Positions 59,764 to 64,000 of a DNA stretch of 64,000 bases are shown piece after piece (the stretch's first letter is position 1; every line of letters begins with the position of its first letter). Origin of the DNA: Mucilaginibacter hurinus (GTDB taxonomy: Bacteria; Bacteroidota; Bacteroidia; Sphingobacteriales; Sphingobacteriaceae); contig NZ_QGDC01000002.1 of assembly GCF_003324525.1 (NCBI RefSeq), positions 1 to 64,000 of the forward strand. The letters are read 5' to 3'. Position numbers and translations under genes: made by a program. The notes below the pieces were generated by a model that did no database searches, was not told the DNA's origin, and saw only the letters and a list, made by a program, of their open reading frames with translations.

Positions 59764-61899
59764 GTGAGCAAGAAAAAAAATAACTACAGCATAAAGCAGG
59801 TACTAACACAAATGGTGCTTGATGTATTTGAACGTAACGGCAATACGCCTTTAAATCATAAGCAGGTAGCTGCAAAACTTAATGTGCACGACCCCGAATC
59901 ACGGGAAATAGTACTGGAGATATTGAAAGATGAAGCAAAACGAAATGTTCTTAAACAAGTATCGCCGGGCAAGTTCCAGGTGGTAGAGTTAAAAACATTT
60001 GTTGAGGGCCGGGTGGATATGACTGCCGATGGATCTGCGTTTATCGTTACGGACGACCCTGACGAAACAGATATTTTTGTTGCACCCCGCAAACTACGTA
60101 CGGCCTTGCATGGCGACCGGGTGAAGGTGTATGTATACGCCAAAAAAACCGGTAAGCATAAGGAAGGCGAGGTTATAGAAATATTACAACGTCGTAAAAT
60201 GGAGTTTACAGGCATTGTAAAAATGTCTGACAGGTACGCTTTTTTTATACCTGATGACCGCAAAATGCTGCACGATATTTTTATTCCGTTTGATGAAATC
60301 AACGGCGCAAAAAATGGTATAAAAGCGGTTGCTGAAATTACCGACTGGCCGGCGGACGCCAAAAATCCGGTAGGACGCATAAAGCACATTTTAGGTGAGC
60401 AGGGTGAAAATGATACTGAAATGAACGCTATACTGGCCGAGTATGGTTTTCCGCTACAGTTTCCTAAAGAGGTTGAGCGTGAAGCTGAACAGATAAATGA
60501 GGTTATAACCAATGACGAAGTTGCCAAACGCCGCGACTTCCGTGATGTGCTTACTTTTACTATAGACCCCTTCGACGCTAAGGATTTTGATGATGCTTTG
60601 TCGTTTAAAAAACTGGAGAACGGTAATTACGAGGTAGGGGTGCATATTGCCGATGTTGCGCATTATATAGAACCTGACTCAGCGCTGGATAAAGAAGCGT
60701 TTGAGCGCGGCACATCTGTATATCTGGTGGATAGGGTAATACCGATGCTACCCGAAAGACTTTCAAACGGCTTATGCTCATTAAGGCCAAAGGAGGATAA
60801 ATTGTGTTTTGCAGCTGTATTTGAACTTGACAATGACGCCAACATCGTTAACGAATGGTTCGGTAAAACGGTTATACACTCAAACCGGCGTTTTACCTAC
60901 GAAGAAGTGCAGGAAATTATTGAGGCCGGAGAAGGTGAATATAGCGAGGAAATTTTAAAACTTAATGAACTGGCCTACATCCTTCGTGACAGGAAATTTA
61001 AGCATGGTGCCATCAGCTTTGAAACTACCGAGGTTAAATTTAAGTTGGACGAGAACAGTAAACCTGTTGGTGTTTATGTAAAAGAACGCAAGGACGCCCA
61101 TAAGCTGATTGAAGATTTTATGTTGCTGGCTAACCGGAAAGTAGCGGAATTTGTAAGCAAAAAAGGCAAAGGCAAACATAAATACACTTTTGTGTACCGG
61201 GTACATGATGCGCCTAAGCCCGACGCGTTGAACAGCTTTGCGCAATTCGCATCAAGATTTGGCTACAGGGTTAATACCAAAAGCGATAGGGAAGTTGCGC
61301 GCTCGCTAAACCATCTGATGGCTGATGTTGAGGGGAAAAAGGAACAGAACGTATTGACTCAGTTGGCCATACGCTCAATGGCCAAGGCAATCTATACCAC
61401 TAAAGGAACAAGCCATTACGGTTTAGCCTTTGATCATTATACTCACTTTACATCGCCTATACGTCGGTATCCGGATGTAATGGTGCACAGGTTGCTGCTG
61501 CACTACCTGGAGGGTGGTCAATCCGCCAATGCTGAGCATTACGAAAAGTTATGTGAACATAGCTCGCAAATGGAGAAAAAGGCTGCTGATGCCGAACGCT
61601 CCTCGGTAAAATATAAGCAAGCGGAGTACTTGCAGGCACAGGTAGGCAATATATTTAACGGCATCATCTCAGGCGTTACCGAATGGGGTATGTATGTTGA
61701 GATAGTTGAAAATAAATGCGAAGGTATGGTACGCCTACGGGATATCAGTGATGATTTTTATACGCTTGATGAAAAAAATTACGCAATAATCGGCCAGCGG
61801 AAAAAGAAGATTTATCGCCTCGGTGATGAGGTGCGTATACGTGTTAAGCAAGTTGACCTGACTAAAAAGCAAATAGATTTCTCATTAGTGCAGGAGTAA
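59764..61899 (+). CDS. rnr: Ribonuclease R
   Basis: This 711-residue exoribonuclease of the RNase II/R family degrades structured RNA 3' to 5'. An N-terminal helix-turn-helix-like and cold-shock region comes first, then the RNB catalytic core with Asp268, Asp274, Asp276 and Asp277 in DPFDAKDFDDA. VADVAHYIEPDSALDKEAFE and HYTHFTSPIRRYPDVMVHRL are further landmarks. A C-terminal S1 domain (about 625-711, GIISGVTEWGMYVEIVENKC) completes it. The start is GTG at 59764 (SKKKNNYSIKQ). It is followed after 19 bases by the polyprenyl synthase gene. Confidence 0.95.
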   Translation: MSKKKNNYSIKQVLTQMVLDVFERNGNTPLNHKQVAAKLNVHDPESREIVLEILKDEAKRNVLKQVSPGKFQVVELKTFVEGRVDMTADGSAFIVTDDPDETDIFVAPRKLRTALHGDRVKVYVYAKKTGKHKEGEVIEILQRRKMEFTGIVKMSDRYAFFIPDDRKMLHDIFIPFDEINGAKNGIKAVAEITDWPADAKNPVGRIKHILGEQGENDTEMNAILAEYGFPLQFPKEVEREAEQINEVITNDEVAKRRDFRDVLTFTIDPFDAKDFDDALSFKKLENGNYEVGVHIADVAHYIEPDSALDKEAFERGTSVYLVDRVIPMLPERLSNGLCSLRPKEDKLCFAAVFELDNDANIVNEWFGKTVIHSNRRFTYEEVQEIIEAGEGEYSEEILKLNELAYILRDRKFKHGAISFETTEVKFKLDENSKPVGVYVKERKDAHKLIEDFMLLANRKVAEFVSKKGKGKHKYTFVYRVHDAPKPDALNSFAQFASRFGYRVNTKSDREVARSLNHLMADVEGKKEQNVLTQLAIRSMAKAIYTTKGTSHYGLAFDHYTHFTSPIRRYPDVMVHRLLLHYLEGGQSANAEHYEKLCEHSSQMEKKAADAERSSVKYKQAEYLQAQVGNIFNGIISGVTEWGMYVEIVENKCEGMVRLRDISDDFYTLDEKNYAIIGQRKKKIYRLGDEVRIRVKQVDLTKKQIDFSLVQE

Positions 61900-61918
61900 T
61901 TATATTTGCCGGGTATAA

Positions 61919-62893
61919 ATGAAGAAACTCAACGAATTACAGGATATTATTGTAAATGGCGTAAGCCAACTAAACTACCCCGCGCGCCCCGCAGAATTGT
62001 ATGAACCCATCAGTTACATACTATCTATTGGCGGTAAACGTTTACGCCCGGCGCTGGTTTTGCTTGCCTGCGATATGTTTGGTGGCGATGTAAATGCCGC
62101 AATAAAGCCGGCCCTGGCTATCGAGGTATTCCATAACTTCACGCTGATGCATGATGACATCATGGACAATGCCCCGCTCCGTCGCGGCAAAACTACTGTG
62201 CACGAAAAATGGAATTCCAACATCGCTATCCTCTCGGGAGATGTTATGATGGTGGAGGCCAATAAATTAATAATGCAGGTGGACGACCGTATACTGCGTA
62301 CGGTAATGAATGTTTTTAACGAAACTGCGCAGGGTGTATGCGAGGGCCAGCAGTTTGACATGAATTTTGAGCAGGATAACTCAGTAACCATTGATGAGTA
62401 TATCGACATGATAAGGCTTAAAACCGCGGTATTACTTGGCGGCGCTTTAAAAATAGGCGCACTTATTGGCGGCGCTGATGCTCAAAATGCCGAGAATATT
62501 TATCAGTTTGGTGTAAACCTGGGCATAGCCTTTCAATTGCAAGATGATATATTGGATGTATATGGCGACCCTGCAAAATTTGGTAAGCAGGTAGGAGGGG
62601 ACATCATTTCAAACAAAAAAACATTTTTATTAATAAAAGCTATTGAGTTGGCTGAAGGAAAAGAAAGCTCCGATTTATATAGTTTGATAGATGCTAAGAA
62701 TTTTAATCCTGCTGAAAAAGTTGAAGCTGTGAAAACCCTTTATAACAATTTACAAGTGAAGCAGCACGCCGAGGATACAATGAACACATATGCCGAAAAA
62801 GCATTTGAAGCATTAGATAGTATTACTATTGGTGCTGACCACAAACAATACCTGCGTGAGTTTGCAGATGGTTTAATGGTGAGGGATTATTGA
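61919..62893 (+). CDS. Polyprenyl diphosphate synthase
   Basis: This 324-residue trans-prenyltransferase extends isoprenoid chains. Both Asp-rich motifs are present: Asp79-Asp80-x-x-Asp83 in HDDIMDNAPLRRGKTT and Asp209-Asp210-x-x-Asp213 in QLQDDILDVYGDPAKFG. SIGGKRLRPALVLLA marks the N-terminal substrate region. The small residues before the first motif suggest a long product, probably the menaquinone side chain (IspB/HepT-like), but chain length is not certain. The gene lies 19 bases after rnr and is likely co-transcribed with it. Confidence 0.9.
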   Translation: MKKLNELQDIIVNGVSQLNYPARPAELYEPISYILSIGGKRLRPALVLLACDMFGGDVNAAIKPALAIEVFHNFTLMHDDIMDNAPLRRGKTTVHEKWNSNIAILSGDVMMVEANKLIMQVDDRILRTVMNVFNETAQGVCEGQQFDMNFEQDNSVTIDEYIDMIRLKTAVLLGGALKIGALIGGADAQNAENIYQFGVNLGIAFQLQDDILDVYGDPAKFGKQVGGDIISNKKTFLLIKAIELAEGKESSDLYSLIDAKNFNPAEKVEAVKTLYNNLQVKQHAEDTMNTYAEKAFEALDSITIGADHKQYLREFADGLMVRDY

Positions 62894-62971
62894 GCAAGCC
62901 GGGAGTTATGATAAAAATATGCTGAAACATCTTAACGGAACCGGCTGCAGTTCACGGTAAGCCAACATGCA

Positions 62972-62998
62972 AAAAGGTAATATTTAATGTTACCTTTT
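62972..62998. terminator. Terminator between polyprenyl synthase and exonuclease
   Basis: The 9-bp stem AAAAGGTAA/TTACCTTTT with a 9-base loop lies 80 bases past the prenyl synthase stop and 26 bases past the 3' end of the minus-strand exonuclease. The A/T-rich arms let it work on both strands. Confidence 0.65.
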
Positions 62999-63023
62999 GG
63001 GGATATACTTAATCAAATTAAAC

Positions 63024-64000
63024 CTATCCCTTCTTAAACTTGTCCGCCAATAATTTAAGCATATCATCATTAACAGGTACTGCTGGTTCTTCTTTCTTTT
63101 TGTAAGATTGCTGATTGGTGTTCGGTTTCTGGTAATCTCTTTTTATGGCGTCAGAAGCTCTTAAACTCCCGTTTGCCGGCTGTTGTTTTGGTAATGATTG
63201 TTTAGCCTTTTCGGCAGCCCGCTTAGCGTTCCAACGTTGATAAATTTCATCTACTTTTCGCTTGGTATACAGCGGGAAATCTCCCTGCATCATCCATGAG
63301 TAGTAACTAGGTTCCGCATTGAAAACATCTTCCACCCGCTTCCCTTTGTGCTTGCCAAAGTTTATCAGCTCTTCGCCTGCATCGTTGTATACAAGGCGTC
63401 CGGCAAAATCAACAGGGTTGCTTAAATTAGTAAATTTATGCAGGGCCTCTACGTCTCCAACAACAGGTATGCTTTTTGCTCCTTTTTTATCCGTCCACTC
63501 CATATTGTGGTAGCGCTCAATCTGCGCCAACAATACTTCCATGGTGGCGCGCGTGTCTGCTTCGGCGCTATGGGCGTTAATTATATCTTTCTGACAATAA
63601 AACTGGTAAGCAGCCTTTAAAGTACGCTGCTCCATTTGATGGAAGATATTTTGAACATCAACAAAATGGCGTTTTTCCAGTTCGAATTCAGCCCCGGCAC
63701 GCAAAAATTCTTCCATTAGCATAGGGATATCAAACTTATTTGAATTATACCCAGCTAAATCACATTCACCAATAAAGTCGGCAACAGCCTGCGCCACGGC
63801 TTCAAATTTCGGCTCGTTAGCAATATGTTCGTCATAAATGCCATGTACCATTGACGACTCAATAGGTATGGGCATGCCCGGATTTACCCGCCAGGTTTTA
63901 ACCTCGTCAGTACCGTCCGGGTGAAGTTTTATCACCGCTATCTCTACTATCCGGTCACTCCCTATGTTGGTGCCGGTAGTTTCAAGGTCAAAAAATGCAA
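63024..64000 (-). CDS. DnaQ-like 3'-5' exonuclease, 5' end beyond the window
   Basis: This minus-strand gene runs off the right edge. The visible coding sequence opens with FFDLETTGTNIGSDR, whose DxE is the Exo I motif of DEDD exonucleases. LAGYNSNKFDIPMLMEEFL (Exo II) and NAHSAEADTRATMEVL (Exo III His-x4-Asp) complete the active site. The C-terminal part contains FGKHKGKRVEDVFN, a small domain often found after such exonucleases, then a charged linker. It resembles DNA polymerase III epsilon-like proteins outside the replisome. The true start is not visible, and an apparent GTG start at 63935 is internal. Confidence 0.88.
   Translation of the reverse strand, partial: AFFDLETTGTNIGSDRIVEIAVIKLHPDGTDEVKTWRVNPGMPIPIESSMVHGIYDEHIANEPKFEAVAQAVADFIGECDLAGYNSNKFDIPMLMEEFLRAGAEFELEKRHFVDVQNIFHQMEQRTLKAAYQFYCQKDIINAHSAEADTRATMEVLLAQIERYHNMEWTDKKGAKSIPVVGDVEALHKFTNLSNPVDFAGRLVYNDAGEELINFGKHKGKRVEDVFNAEPSYYSWMMQGDFPLYTKRKVDEIYQRWNAKRAAEKAKQSLPKQQPANGSLRASDAIKRDYQKPNTNQQSYKKKEEPAVPVNDDMLKLLADKFKKG

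Noticed and set aside
59856..60527. Long open frame (223 codons) on the minus strand inside rnr
   Set aside because: It is antisense to the strongly conserved RNase R core, and its Ser/Thr/Phe-rich composition is typical of a mirror frame. It has no start context or homology-like motifs.

Overview
The window looks like a chromosomal segment of a Bacteroidota bacterium of the family Sphingobacteriaceae, most like Mucilaginibacter or Pedobacter. This rests on gene content (DUF3857/transglutaminase proteins, TIGR02757, DUF4296, DUF4905, DUF4920, OmpP1/FadL-like porin, GH92 and CE2-like carbohydrate enzymes, many SPII lipoproteins), on GC content that looks to be in the low 40s, on the near absence of Shine-Dalgarno sequences, and on several exact copies of the Bacteroidota -7 promoter element TAnnTTTG. 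No database search was possible, so the genus is an inference. I saw no tRNA, rRNA, CRISPR array, transposase or phage gene.

Layout. 0-5.4 kb: a MORN-repeat protein with a doubtful 5' end, two DUF3857 proteins (one with an intact transglutaminase triad, one without) and a frameshifted rhodanese-like gene. 5.6-15.9 kb: a propeller lipoprotein, an esterase/lipase, a UPF0173 metallohydrolase, a GH92 mannosidase, a PerM-type transporter and a large PQQ sugar dehydrogenase/cytochrome c fusion. 16-21.7 kb: a minus-strand YitT - Crp/Fnr - AhpD-like group, then a minus-strand yggS - GNAT - DUF3298 lipoprotein - aspartate kinase group. 21.7-25.8 kb: DUF4296 lipoprotein, mutS2 and a CE2-like esterase. 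25.9-31.8 kb: mainly minus-strand envelope genes, with uridine kinase and a plus-strand dps. 31.9-35.5 kb: proS, a cystathionine gamma-synthase-like gene and a TIGR02757 gene, with repeated palindromic DNA between or inside them.

35.8-45.0 kb is the most unusual region: five tandem paralogous lipoproteins, each with an SPII signal, a ricin-type (QxW)3 beta-trefoil lectin and a DUF5005/DUF4185-like beta-propeller. Most are separated by their own terminators and AT-rich leaders. A sixth relative without the lectin lies at 5.6 kb. The family looks like a set of surface or periplasmic glycan-binding, possibly glycan-cleaving, proteins that has expanded locally. It is the best candidate here for an undescribed system.

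45.1-64.0 kb: small envelope proteins, ppnP, a GT-C glycosyltransferase converging on a GT2 glycosyltransferase, an MpaB-like oxygenase/DUF2809 pair, mutS, an NlpC/P60 lipoprotein, a 40-residue membrane peptide, pbpC, a PolB-like 3'-5' exonuclease overlapping a double ABC ATPase, rnr, a polyprenyl synthase and, cut by the right edge, a DnaQ-like exonuclease. These are mostly housekeeping genes. The accessory character lies in the carbohydrate enzymes and the lectin-propeller array.
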